Positions 7,124 through 16,097 of a DNA stretch of 61,274 nt are shown piece after piece; within the stretch, counting starts at the first letter, position 1, and each line of letters starts with the position of its first letter. Source of the stretch: Victivallales bacterium (GTDB lineage Bacteria > Verrucomicrobiota > Lentisphaeria > Oligosphaerales > Oligosphaeraceae); assembly GCA_017554445.1 (NCBI GenBank), contig JAFZIJ010000110.1:1-61274 (forward strand). The letters run 5' to 3'. The position numbers were made by a program, and so were the translations under genes. Under the pieces are notes generated by a model. It did not search any database. It saw only the letters and a program-made list of their open reading frames with translations, and was not told where the DNA came from.

Positions 7124-9481
7124 ATGTTTTCATTCAGAATCAATTTGGTTGTCGCGCTGTCGTGTCTGGCAGTCTGTGCGAATGAATTGGTGAATCCGAG
7201 TCTGGAGACGGATGCGGCTGGCAATCTGGCCGGATGGGCATCCTACAGGCCTGAAAATCCATTGAAAATCGTTCATGACGACGTGCAGGACGGCCAATCC
7301 GCCATCTATGGAGAAATTTCAAAAGAGAAACCCGCGTTCGGCATCGTGCAGGTCTTGACGTACGACAAGCCGGACAACCGCCCTGTGACGTTCGGCGGCT
7401 GGAGCAAATGCGAAGGCGTGACCGATTCACGCGACTACTGCATCTATCTGGACATCTTCTATGAAGACGGCACGAACGACTGGGCCAAATGCTCCTACTG
7501 GCCGACGGGAACCCATGATTGGGAATACACGGTCGATTGCTTCTGGCCGCCAAAGAACATCTCGAAAATCGAATACTACGTCCTACTGCGCCATACGACG
7601 GGCAAGGCGTGGTTCGACAATTTCGAGCTGACGCGCGAAGATCCGGGTGCCCGCATGCGCATTATCGAAGTGCAATCGACGGCTCCGTTCCCCCAGAACG
7701 GCGTACAGATCCATTCCAGTTTTTTCCATGCGGGAACGACCTACACGGCGCGAATCGTTGATGACATTGGCAAGATACTTGCGGAGAAATCGGACAAGGG
7801 GCATATCGTCAATTGGACGCTTGATCTGCCCGAAGGCGCGGCGAAAGTCATCATCGACGGCATGAAAGAGGGCGCCGAGCCTTTCCGCAATGAACGAATC
7901 ATCAACAATATCCATCCGATGATGAAGGAGAATCCCGTGAAAGGCGCCTACCGCGTCTGGACGGCGGATTCCATGAGGAACATTTCACCGCTGACGTATC
8001 CGGCGGCGGAAGAGTCGAAAGACATTTCGCTGGAGCTTGCGAAGGCGGAGCGTGAAAGCGCGCAGATTCTCGTGACGGCTGGAGCGAACAATATCGACGT
8101 CGTCAATGTGGAGCTTCCCGTGCTGAAGAACGCGGCGGGCGAGGCGCTGAAAGGCGAGTTGAAGTGGGAGCGCGTCGGCTACATTCCGCGCAATGTGCCG
8201 CATGTCCTCTGCCCCGAAAGCGGATACGATCCGCGGGAATTCTGGCTGCCGGATCCGTTGCTGCCGCCACGTGAATTCATGGTTCCCGCGAACGCGACGC
8301 AAGGTGTCTGGCTGACGGTCCATGCGGATCGCGAGGCGCTTGCCGGCGATTATTCCGGTGTCGCAAATATCGTGATTGGAAATGAAAAGACCGCCGTTCC
8401 GATCCGCGTGACGGTGTTCGATTTCGCATTGCCGAAGACCTTCAGCTATCCGACGGCGTTCTGCCTGATGGACGGTCATCTCTTCAGGACCTATCCTGAC
8501 GGCGACCGCAACGAGACGCGCCGCAAGGCATGGGACATCATGCTGGACCACCGCCTCAATCCGGATGACATCTCCCGCACGACACCGCCGCGCATCGAAG
8601 ACCTTCTCTATGCGCGCGAACGTGGCATGAACCGCTTCAATATTCTGAATCTCGTGCCGCAGCCGAAGCCGGATTTCAAGGGATTATGGGTCTGCTTCTC
8701 TTCGACAAACGTCTATACGGACGAACTTTTTGAAGAGTTCAAACGCCGTCTGGATCCGTATGTCGCGGAACTGCGCAAGCATGATTTGACGAAATACGCC
8801 TACGCCTACGGCTTCGACGAACGCGGAGACGAATACAACGCCATCATGGCGCGCGTCCATAAATTCTTCAAAGAGAATTATCCGGACGTAGCGTTCTTCA
8901 CGACGTCCATGATGTACAAGTCGCTGAAAGCGAATCCAGAGCGGACGGACTGCTATGCGAACGACTGGTATTGCCCGTTGACAAGTGTCTATGATTTGGA
9001 GCTTTCCGAAAAGCTGCGCGCGAAAGGCCATCAGGTCTGGTGGTACACATGCTGCGGCCCGAAGCATCCGTATGCCAACATGGCGACGACGGAATATCCG
9101 TTCATCGAAGGCCGCCTGCTGGCATGGATGAGCTATCTCTACAAGGCGGACGGCTTCCTCTACTGGCATGTGAACATGTGGCAGAACGCCAAGCGGTTCG
9201 ACGAATCGATCTGCTACCAGCCGGATTTCGGCGTGTTGCAGGTCGCATCAATGTCGGGCGACGGCCAGTTCCTGTATCCTGGCGAGAAAGGCCCGTTGCC
9301 GTCCATCCGTTTCGCGAACATCCGCGACGGCAGTGAAGACTACGACTATCTGGCGATGTGCGGCGCGTCGTCCCGCGACGAATGCGGCGAACTGATCAAG
9401 AGCATGACGGAATATACCCGCGATCCCGCCTTGTTGCGTGAAATGCGCCGCCGGATTGCGAAGCGCATCATGGGAAAATAA
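7124..9481 (+). CDS. Secreted DUF4091-type glycoside-hydrolase-like protein
   Basis: 785 residues with a signal peptide (MFSFRINLVVALSCLAVCA). Residues about 20-170 look like a carbohydrate-binding jelly-roll (NPSLETDAAGNLAGW start). A middle beta-sandwich is followed by a C-terminal TIM-barrel-like region with the YGFDERGDEY acidic motif. The hallmark DUF4091 end follows: YPGEKGPLPSIR and NIRDGSEDYDYL. Family members occur in polysaccharide-utilisation contexts; the substrate is unknown. The ATG at 7124 is chosen over an in-frame GTG at 7097 because GAGGAG precedes it by 4 bp and the signal peptide begins there. Confidence 0.8.
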   Translation: MFSFRINLVVALSCLAVCANELVNPSLETDAAGNLAGWASYRPENPLKIVHDDVQDGQSAIYGEISKEKPAFGIVQVLTYDKPDNRPVTFGGWSKCEGVTDSRDYCIYLDIFYEDGTNDWAKCSYWPTGTHDWEYTVDCFWPPKNISKIEYYVLLRHTTGKAWFDNFELTREDPGARMRIIEVQSTAPFPQNGVQIHSSFFHAGTTYTARIVDDIGKILAEKSDKGHIVNWTLDLPEGAAKVIIDGMKEGAEPFRNERIINNIHPMMKENPVKGAYRVWTADSMRNISPLTYPAAEESKDISLELAKAERESAQILVTAGANNIDVVNVELPVLKNAAGEALKGELKWERVGYIPRNVPHVLCPESGYDPREFWLPDPLLPPREFMVPANATQGVWLTVHADREALAGDYSGVANIVIGNEKTAVPIRVTVFDFALPKTFSYPTAFCLMDGHLFRTYPDGDRNETRRKAWDIMLDHRLNPDDISRTTPPRIEDLLYARERGMNRFNILNLVPQPKPDFKGLWVCFSSTNVYTDELFEEFKRRLDPYVAELRKHDLTKYAYAYGFDERGDEYNAIMARVHKFFKENYPDVAFFTTSMMYKSLKANPERTDCYANDWYCPLTSVYDLELSEKLRAKGHQVWWYTCCGPKHPYANMATTEYPFIEGRLLAWMSYLYKADGFLYWHVNMWQNAKRFDESICYQPDFGVLQVASMSGDGQFLYPGEKGPLPSIRFANIRDGSEDYDYLAMCGASSRDECGELIKSMTEYTRDPALLREMRRRIAKRIMGK

Positions 9482-9485
9482 GAGT

Positions 9486-9672
9486 TTGGGAACCACGAAA
9501 GGCACGAAAGAGCACGAAAATCAAACCACAGAATACACTGAAAACACTGAAAAAGCCTCGCCGCCGTCGCCCTGTCTTCCAAAGCGTCTGTATTTGCTTT
9601 CAGCTTTTAGCTCCGTGAAAACGGCAGGGCTCCGGCGGCTCGGCGGTTCGAATGGCGCTTCGCGCGGGAAAA
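9486..9672. repeat. Composite intergenic element: AACCACGAA array plus GC-rich block
   Basis: Starts with AACCACGAA-type words (AACCACGAAAGG, CACGAAAGAG, CACGAAAATC, then ACACTGAAA x 2). It ends with GGCGGCTCGGCGGTTCG and CGCTTCGCGCGGG. The same two-part arrangement occurs at 13313-13396 and 51133-51290, and inverted at 51805-51957. Confidence 0.7.
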
Positions 9673-9733
9673 GAAATGCCATCATGTCAATAAAAGGCAT
9701 TAATATAGGTAAAGAGGAAAAAGGAAAAAGGAA

Positions 9734-10795
9734 ATGAAACTGAAAGTGCTGGGAATTGTGATTCTCGTCGTTGTGTTGGTGCATGCGCTGTTTGCGATTG
9801 TCCTGATGCGACATGGAAAGGAAGAAGGCGGCGACGAGCAGGTTGTGGAGAAGGATTTGGAGAACGATGTGGAGAAGCCTGATTTCCAGTATGATAACAA
9901 TTCGGAGGCTCCCGTTTCGGCGGAGGATACTGGCCTTCCGGAGGCCCATTACTACGACGGCTATTACGAAATGGCTTTGGCGGAGATGCCGGCGAAGCTG
10001 TCGCAGGAGATAAATAAATGCAAACAAGGAGTTTGCATTGACTTGTCGAATAAAAAGATCTTGTGGGCGAAGAACGAGAAGACGGCAGGTTGCATCGCGT
10101 CGATGACGAAGATGATGACCGTCTATCTGTTTATGAAGGATTTGAAGAAGCCTGGTTCGCAACTGACGATGGAGACGGTTGTTCCGGCGACACCGGAGGC
10201 CTGCAAGACCGGTGGCCACCAAATCTACATGGATCCGAAGGAGACATTCACGCTGGAGGAGCTTTTGAAATGCGTGCTGATTCGCAGTGCCAACGACTGT
10301 GCGCTTCTGATGGCACAGTTTCTGGCCGGCGGCACCGAAGAGGCGTTTGTCAAACGCATGATGGACGAAGCCAAGGAGATGGGGCTGAACAGTTTCGTAT
10401 TCCACAACGCCCATGGTCTGCCTATCAAGCTAGCGAAAGGACGTCTGGAGAACATGGGTTCGCCCATCGAACTGGCGTTCTTGGCGGAACAGCTGATGGA
10501 CATGCCGGAAGTTGTCAAATGGTCGGCAACAAAGCATGACTGCATTCGTGAAAATTCATCGAATCCGAAATTCAAGAAATTCGACTTGGATTCGACAAAC
10601 ACGTTGCTCGGCAATCCGTCCTGCCCGGGCGTGAATGGCATGAAGACTGGTATGACGGATGGCGCAGGTTTCTGTGTGACAACGACTTGCGAACGTGATG
10701 GCCGCCGCATGGTAGTCGTTGCGATGGGTTGCAGTTCGGGCAAGGAACGCGACGGATTGGTTCGTCAGATTCTCAACTGGGCGTATAGCAAGTAA
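9734..10795 (+). CDS. D-alanyl-D-alanine carboxypeptidase, peptidase S11 family
   Basis: 353 residues. One N-terminal membrane segment (about 5-28) is followed by an acidic linker to about residue 85 and then the penicillin-binding catalytic domain. All three active-site motifs are present: SMTK (nucleophile Ser123, Lys126), SAN (Ser185-Asn187) and KTG (304-306). It would trim the terminal D-Ala of peptidoglycan stem peptides in the periplasm. It lacks the PBP5/6 C-terminal beta domain and amphipathic anchor, so the N-terminal helix is probably the anchor. An AAGGAAAAAGGAA purine run precedes the ATG. Confidence 0.9.
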   Translation: MKLKVLGIVILVVVLVHALFAIVLMRHGKEEGGDEQVVEKDLENDVEKPDFQYDNNSEAPVSAEDTGLPEAHYYDGYYEMALAEMPAKLSQEINKCKQGVCIDLSNKKILWAKNEKTAGCIASMTKMMTVYLFMKDLKKPGSQLTMETVVPATPEACKTGGHQIYMDPKETFTLEELLKCVLIRSANDCALLMAQFLAGGTEEAFVKRMMDEAKEMGLNSFVFHNAHGLPIKLAKGRLENMGSPIELAFLAEQLMDMPEVVKWSATKHDCIRENSSNPKFKKFDLDSTNTLLGNPSCPGVNGMKTGMTDGAGFCVTTTCERDGRRMVVVAMGCSSGKERDGLVRQILNWAYSK

Positions 10796-10805
10796 CTTTG
10801 TTACT

Positions 10806-10866
10806 TGCGCTTATGGCTTAAGGCTTATGGCTTAAGGCTTATGGATAAATGCTTAATGCTTAATGT
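10806..10866. repeat. Heptameric array (GCTTATG/GCTTAAG)
   Basis: GCTTATG and GCTTAAG alternate for about five copies, then degenerate to GCTTAAT words. Confidence 0.75.
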
Positions 10867-10869
10867 TTA

Positions 10870-10893
10870 GTCCCGCAGGAGCGGGACCCTCCC
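10870..10893 (-). repeat. REP-like hairpin, variant 1 (inverted orientation)
   Basis: GTCCCGC, AGGA loop, GCGGGAC, then CCTCCC: the reverse complement of the standard unit at 11761. A 9-bp array (TCTCCAGAA x 4, 10923-10965) follows before the next gene. Confidence 0.75.
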
Positions 10894-10991
10894 ATTATGA
10901 CTTGATTCACTGGATTGAAATCATCTCCAGAATCTCCAGAATCTCCAGAATCTCAAGAATATCCAAGTTGGTAAGCTTTAGGCTTGAAACT

Positions 10992-11759
10992 ATGAAAATC
11001 TATCTTTTAGGCACATGTTCGGGGACGGAGCCGATGCCCGGGCGGAACCATGTTTCGTGGGCGTTGGATGTCAACGGCCGCCTGTATTGGTTTGACGCAG
11101 GCGAATCGTGTAGCCACACGGCCTATCTGCTCGGGCTGGATTTGATGGCCGTCCGTTCGATTTTCATTTCGCACCCTCACATCGACCATGTGGCTGGTTT
11201 CGCCAAATTGCTATGGTGTTTGCGCAAACTGGATTCGCGGCATATCGGCAGCATGGAAGGCAAGACCGTCGATGTGTTCATGCCGAATCCACGCCTTTGG
11301 CCAGCCCAACTGGAATTCATGAAGGAGATGGAAAACGGCTTCAAAATCAATTTCACGCTGAATGACAGAGTGATCGAATCAGGTGTCATTTTTGATGACG
11401 GCGCTGTGCACGTCGAGGCGTTGCGGAACGGCCATATCGCGTCGCGTGAATCGTTTTCTTTCCGCATACAAGCGGAAGGGAAGACCATTGTGTTTTCAGG
11501 CGATGTGAAATCCATCACGGAACTAACGGAATGGCTGGACGACGGCTGTGATTTGTTCTTGATGGAGACAGGCCATCATAAGGTTGCGGACGTATGTGAA
11601 TTCGTGAAAGCGCGTTCGCAGGTGAAACGGCTCGTGTTCATCCATCATGGACGGGAAATCCTTGAGCATTATGAAGATGCGATCGAAACAGCGCATTCCA
11701 TATTGGGAACGGATGGCCGTGTGCAAATTGGCTATGATCGGCAGATTATAGAGCTGTAA
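10992..11759 (+). CDS. MBL-fold metal-dependent hydrolase
   Basis: 255 residues with a metallo-beta-lactamase fold: an N-terminal MKIYLLGTCSGT strand, the HPHIDH metal motif (His61, His63, Asp65, His66), FSGD (second metal-site Asp) and a late HH near the C-terminus (FIHHGRE). The layout resembles RNase Z/phosphodiesterase-like members, but the substrate cannot be told from sequence. There is no signal peptide, so it is cytosolic. No clear Shine-Dalgarno; the ATG is the first Met at the conserved N-terminal strand. It converges on the HExxH protease gene across a 50-bp palindrome. Confidence 0.82.
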   Translation: MKIYLLGTCSGTEPMPGRNHVSWALDVNGRLYWFDAGESCSHTAYLLGLDLMAVRSIFISHPHIDHVAGFAKLLWCLRKLDSRHIGSMEGKTVDVFMPNPRLWPAQLEFMKEMENGFKINFTLNDRVIESGVIFDDGAVHVEALRNGHIASRESFSFRIQAEGKTIVFSGDVKSITELTEWLDDGCDLFLMETGHHKVADVCEFVKARSQVKRLVFIHHGREILEHYEDAIETAHSILGTDGRVQIGYDRQIIEL

Positions 11760-11760
11760 C

Positions 11761-11810
11761 GGGAGGGTCCCGCTCCTGCGGGACCGGTCCCGCAGGAGCG
11801 GGACCCTCCC
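11761..11810. repeat. Perfect 50-bp palindrome: two REP-like units head to head
   Basis: Two variant 1 units (GGGAGGG, stem GGTCCCGC, loop TCCT, stem GCGGGACC) are inverted about the centre and give a perfect 25 + 25 bp palindrome. It fills the gap between two convergent stop codons (11759 and 11813), where it could act as a bidirectional terminator or mRNA 3' end. Confidence 0.9.
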
Positions 11811-11812
11811 AT

Positions 11813-12730
11813 CTATCTCAGCGGAAACCGCTTGCGGATAATTTGCCACCGCAGGGAGGTCTGTTCTGAAATCCATGTCTTCAATGTTTGCGGTTGCGTG
11901 GAGGCAAAACGGTGAAGTTCGTCATCCGTGCAACGGAACAGGACCGGAAGCGCATTTTCTTTGCCAAAGAGTTCGGCGATGTGACGTTGCGCAATTCCCA
12001 AACGTCTGCAGTGAATCGCATGACGAATCAATAACCATGCGAAAACAAGTCCGACCAATGACCAGAAAGGCCAGATAGGCATGGTATGAAGCCATTGCGT
12101 CCGAAGGATTTGCGCAAACAGCAAAACAAACGTGACACCAAGGAAGAGGAAAGAATCCGTCTGCTTGCGGAAAATGCCGCCAATTAATTTACGGAAGGAG
12201 CTGGCGGATGTCTGGTAGGCGAATGTCTCCTCGAATTCTTCCGAGAGGAGGGCGATTCGTGCGACATGGCAGAGTTCGTGGGCGAGCAATTCGTCGCGAT
12301 TGTAAATCAGCCATTTATCCTGCGTCTTGAAGGAGCGGCGGATGATGAACATCGTGAAAAAGTCCGGATAGGAGCAGAACGCGCAACCGCCGAAGAGAAA
12401 CGAAAAGGAGGGATCAATAAAAAAGCCCGGAACCCAGTCGATTTCAAAACGATAGAGCCGTTTCGTGTGGTCGGCGATTTTGGCGAAAAGCGTGTTCGGG
12501 ATGCGATCATTCGGCGTGACGACGATGCCTTCGGCGTCGTATTTACCGTCTTTAACGAGAGCGTCTTCCAGCTTTTGGCGATTTGCCTGGAAGAGGCGGA
12601 TTCGCTTGGCGAAATCCGCCGCTGTTTCGTCCGCGCCGAGTAGCAAGCCGTTGGCATCATAAGCCGCCAGCGTATCGATATTTCCGCTGGCGGCTTGTTG
12701 CAGGTTGTCCTCTGAAAAAGGATTGTCCAT
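11813..12730 (-). CDS. HExxH-motif integral membrane protein, putative metalloprotease partner of LemA
   Basis: 305 residues. It has no signal peptide. A soluble N-terminal half with the zinc motif HELCH (His151-His155) is followed by two strong transmembrane helices (about 190-240) and a basic C-terminal tail. HExxH suggests a zinc metallopeptidase; the next line of a classical M48 signature is not obvious, so the family is uncertain. The start at 12730 is 7 bp after the LemA stop, giving a two-gene operon. LemA proteins are often encoded beside HtpX/M48-type proteases, which supports a membrane protein quality-control role. Upstream in-frame Mets fall inside lemA and were not used. Confidence 0.68.
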   Translation of the reverse strand: MDNPFSEDNLQQAASGNIDTLAAYDANGLLLGADETAADFAKRIRLFQANRQKLEDALVKDGKYDAEGIVVTPNDRIPNTLFAKIADHTKRLYRFEIDWVPGFFIDPSFSFLFGGCAFCSYPDFFTMFIIRRSFKTQDKWLIYNRDELLAHELCHVARIALLSEEFEETFAYQTSASSFRKLIGGIFRKQTDSFLFLGVTFVLLFAQILRTQWLHTMPIWPFWSLVGLVFAWLLIRHAIHCRRLGIAQRHIAELFGKENALPVLFRCTDDELHRFASTQPQTLKTWISEQTSLRWQIIRKRFPLR

Positions 12731-12737
12731 GGATTTT

Positions 12738-13295
12738 TCAGAATTCCACTTTCGGAGCGGCTTTTTCCGTTTCGGGCACTTCAAAATACGGCTTCTGCTC
12801 GTAGTGGAGGGTGTTGCCCGGCCACTGCTTGATTTTCGTATTGAACGTCCGCACGGCGTCGTTGTAATCCTTTCTGGCGACGGCGATTCGGTTTTCCGTT
12901 CCGGCCAATTCATCCGCAAGGGCGCGGAAATTCTGGTTGGCCTTCAGTTCGGGATTGCTTTCGGAGATGACGAGCAGCCGTGAAATAGCGGCACCGACTT
13001 CACCCTCCGCTTTCATGCGATCGGCCTGCGAAAGGTTGCCGCCAGCCAGTTTTTCGCGGGCGGCGGTGATGGTCTCGATGGCCTTCATCTCATGGGCGGC
13101 ATAGCCTTTGACAGTGGATACGAAGTTGGGAATCAAGTCGTTGCGGCGTTTGAGCTGATTCTCAATCTGGGCCCATTGGCCGTTGACGTTTTCCTCCATG
13201 GCGATGATTTGGTTTTTCAGACTGATCCATGCACCAAAGACTATGAAACCAGCGATGGCAAGACAGCCGATCAGTATAAAAATTGATTTTCCCAT
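12738..13295 (-). CDS. lemA: LemA family membrane protein
   Basis: 185 residues with one N-terminal transmembrane helix (about 5-25) followed by a long helical bundle. The diagnostic LemA segment VNGQWAQIENQLKRRNDLIP sits at about residues 40-60, and the second conserved stretch (NFRALADELAGTENRI) is also present. The start at 13295 is chosen because AAGGAAAA lies 9 bp upstream. It is co-oriented with the downstream HExxH gene with a 7-bp gap. Role in the envelope: known only from family association with membrane proteases. Confidence 0.9.
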   Translation of the reverse strand: MGKSIFILIGCLAIAGFIVFGAWISLKNQIIAMEENVNGQWAQIENQLKRRNDLIPNFVSTVKGYAAHEMKAIETITAAREKLAGGNLSQADRMKAEGEVGAAISRLLVISESNPELKANQNFRALADELAGTENRIAVARKDYNDAVRTFNTKIKQWPGNTLHYEQKPYFEVPETEKAAPKVEF

Positions 13296-13312
13296 AGTTT
13301 TTTCCTTTTTTA

Positions 13313-13396
13313 GAACCACGAATAGACACTAAGCTCTTAGCTTCGCGAATGCGGCTAGTCTCCGGCGGCTCGGCGGTTTTCATCCGCTTCGCGGGG
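13313..13396. repeat. Composite intergenic element (second copy)
   Basis: GAACCACGAATAGACAC is followed by GC-rich words ending in CTCCGGCGGCTCGGCGG and CGCTTCGCGGGG. Same order as at 9486-9672. It forms the leader region upstream of lemA (minus strand). Confidence 0.7.
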
Positions 13397-13433
13397 CACT
13401 GCTTACATAGTCAATTGTTAATTGTTAATTAGT

Positions 13434-14396
<963 letters not shown>

Positions 14397-14470
14397 AGGT
14401 TGATGGTTTTATTATCGGTTGTATAGATTTTTTACGTCCATAACGAACGGATGAAAAGAATCATTTGTTA

Positions 14471-16009
14471 TTAAGGCAGAATGGATTGAAGCGGATATGT
14501 CGCAACGGCCAGATTGGCGGAGGCCTCGAACGGTGTCTCAACGGCAGGCGTAACGGCTTCATGGGCGATATAGACTAGACCGTCGGCGGAGAAGATTTCG
14601 ACAGCAGTCGTGTCGAAATAGATCGTCGCGTCAAATGGTTTGTTTGGAATCCAGTCATAGACGCGGTTGTTGACGGTCAGCTTAGCATCTGCAGGATTGA
14701 TTGCGAATGAAAGACTTCCGACTTTGAAAAAGGCTGGTTGATTATCTTTTGCCACGACATGGAGTTCGCAGGGCATCGGCAGGGCGGTTGCGTTGGCGGG
14801 CAGCGGTTCGCCGCGCAGAGTGGCGAGTTCCGCCATGGGCTTGCGCGTCAGGCGGATGCCGTCCGCCGTTTTGACGAGACCGAGTTCATGCGGGACGGAC
14901 ATGGACTGGTTGAACCGCATGCCCGGAGCGTATGCGCGGAGCCATGCGAGCATGATGCGGCGGCCATCTGGCACATTGAAATAGGTCTGCGCGGCGTAAG
15001 AGCAGCCTTGCGTTCCCGTAAGTCGTTCCACTTCAGGTGTGAACGCCGTTCCATCGAATTTGCCGATGGCATAGACGGCATTGGCGGCGATGACCACCCA
15101 TCGCGTCTCGTTTGTGCCATCGACAGGCAGTTCGAAATAGTCGGGGCATTCATAGAGGAAACCATTGCCGTTGCAGTCGCCTGGATAGACGGAGGCTTTC
15201 TTCCATTCCTTCAGATTCGGCGACGTCCAGAATTCAACGGTATGGACTTGGTTCGGATGGCCGACGTAGAAGAGCATCGTCCAGAGTTGCGTCTTGTCGT
15301 TCCAATAGACCTTTGGGTCGCGATTGCCGTTCGTCTGGTTCGGGACGACGGGATTGCCATCGTATTTTGTGAAAGTCCGGCCGTCCAGTGAATAGGCGAT
15401 GCACTGCGTAAATGGTTTTCCCGCAGCGGTATAGATGAGAACCATGGGCGGATTCTGCTCCGTTCCGAAGCCCGATGTGTTGTTGACATCGACGACGGCG
15501 CTGCCGCTGAACATCGTGCCGAATTTGTCCGGATGAAGCGCATCTCCAAGTTCCTTCCAATGAATGAGATCCTTCGAAACGGCATGGCCCCATGTCATGT
15601 TGCCCCAGTCGGTTCCGTATGGATTATGCTGGAAGAAGAGATGGTATTCGCCTTTGTAGAAAACAAGTCCGTTTGGGTCGTTCGTCCAGCCAAGGGCGGG
15701 GGAGAAGCGTGTCCGCGGGCGGAGCGATTCTTTGTAAATATCTTTTGGCCAAGGCCTTGCGGCGCAATAACAATATTGCGTATGGATGGCGTTGTCGTTG
15801 ATGGAAACGGTCAGCGTCTTGCCGGAAAACGCGCCGACGGGAATTGGCGTGAACCAATCGGCGGCCTTTCCGTTGGCGAGTTTCATGTCGAAAGCCTTGA
15901 TAATGGTGTCGCCGCAGGTGATCGTGACATCAACCTTCTTTCCAGTGTTGTCAACAGGAAGCATGAGCCACGGCTTCGCGGCGGAGACGGTGAATGAAAA
16001 TAATTTCAT
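14471..16009 (-). CDS. Glycoside hydrolase family 32 (levanase/invertase type)
   Basis: 512 residues. An N-terminal domain of about 95 residues precedes the five-bladed GH32 propeller, and a C-terminal beta-sandwich follows. Catalytic residues are all present: nucleophile Asp111 in WTNDPNG, transition-state stabiliser Asp231 in RDP, acid/base Glu287 in ECPD. It would hydrolyse beta-fructosidic bonds in sucrose or fructans. No signal peptide is seen, so it may act in the cytoplasm. The start codon directly follows a CCACTAA heptamer array with no Shine-Dalgarno. Confidence 0.92.
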   Translation of the reverse strand: MKLFSFTVSAAKPWLMLPVDNTGKKVDVTITCGDTIIKAFDMKLANGKAADWFTPIPVGAFSGKTLTVSINDNAIHTQYCYCAARPWPKDIYKESLRPRTRFSPALGWTNDPNGLVFYKGEYHLFFQHNPYGTDWGNMTWGHAVSKDLIHWKELGDALHPDKFGTMFSGSAVVDVNNTSGFGTEQNPPMVLIYTAAGKPFTQCIAYSLDGRTFTKYDGNPVVPNQTNGNRDPKVYWNDKTQLWTMLFYVGHPNQVHTVEFWTSPNLKEWKKASVYPGDCNGNGFLYECPDYFELPVDGTNETRWVVIAANAVYAIGKFDGTAFTPEVERLTGTQGCSYAAQTYFNVPDGRRIMLAWLRAYAPGMRFNQSMSVPHELGLVKTADGIRLTRKPMAELATLRGEPLPANATALPMPCELHVVAKDNQPAFFKVGSLSFAINPADAKLTVNNRVYDWIPNKPFDATIYFDTTAVEIFSADGLVYIAHEAVTPAVETPFEASANLAVATYPLQSILP

Positions 16010-16095
16010 AGTGGTTAGTGGTTAGTGGTTTGGGAGGGCTGCGCTCCTGCGCGGCCGATGGTGGAATGGGAGGGTCCCGCTCCAGCGGGACCGGT
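16010..16095. repeat. TTAGTGG heptamers plus two REP-like hairpins
   Basis: Three TTAGTGG heptamers are followed by a variant 2 hairpin (16032-16057, GGCTGCGC-TCCT-GCGCGGCC) and a variant 1 hairpin (16068-16095) with loop TCCA instead of TCCT. The array lies between the uvrD-type stop codon and the GH32 start. Confidence 0.8.
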
Positions 16096-16097
16096 CA

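Noticed and set aside
9629..9672. tRNA-like GGTTCGAA stretch
   Set aside because: It is part of the GC-rich block repeated at 51251 and no cloverleaf can be drawn around it.
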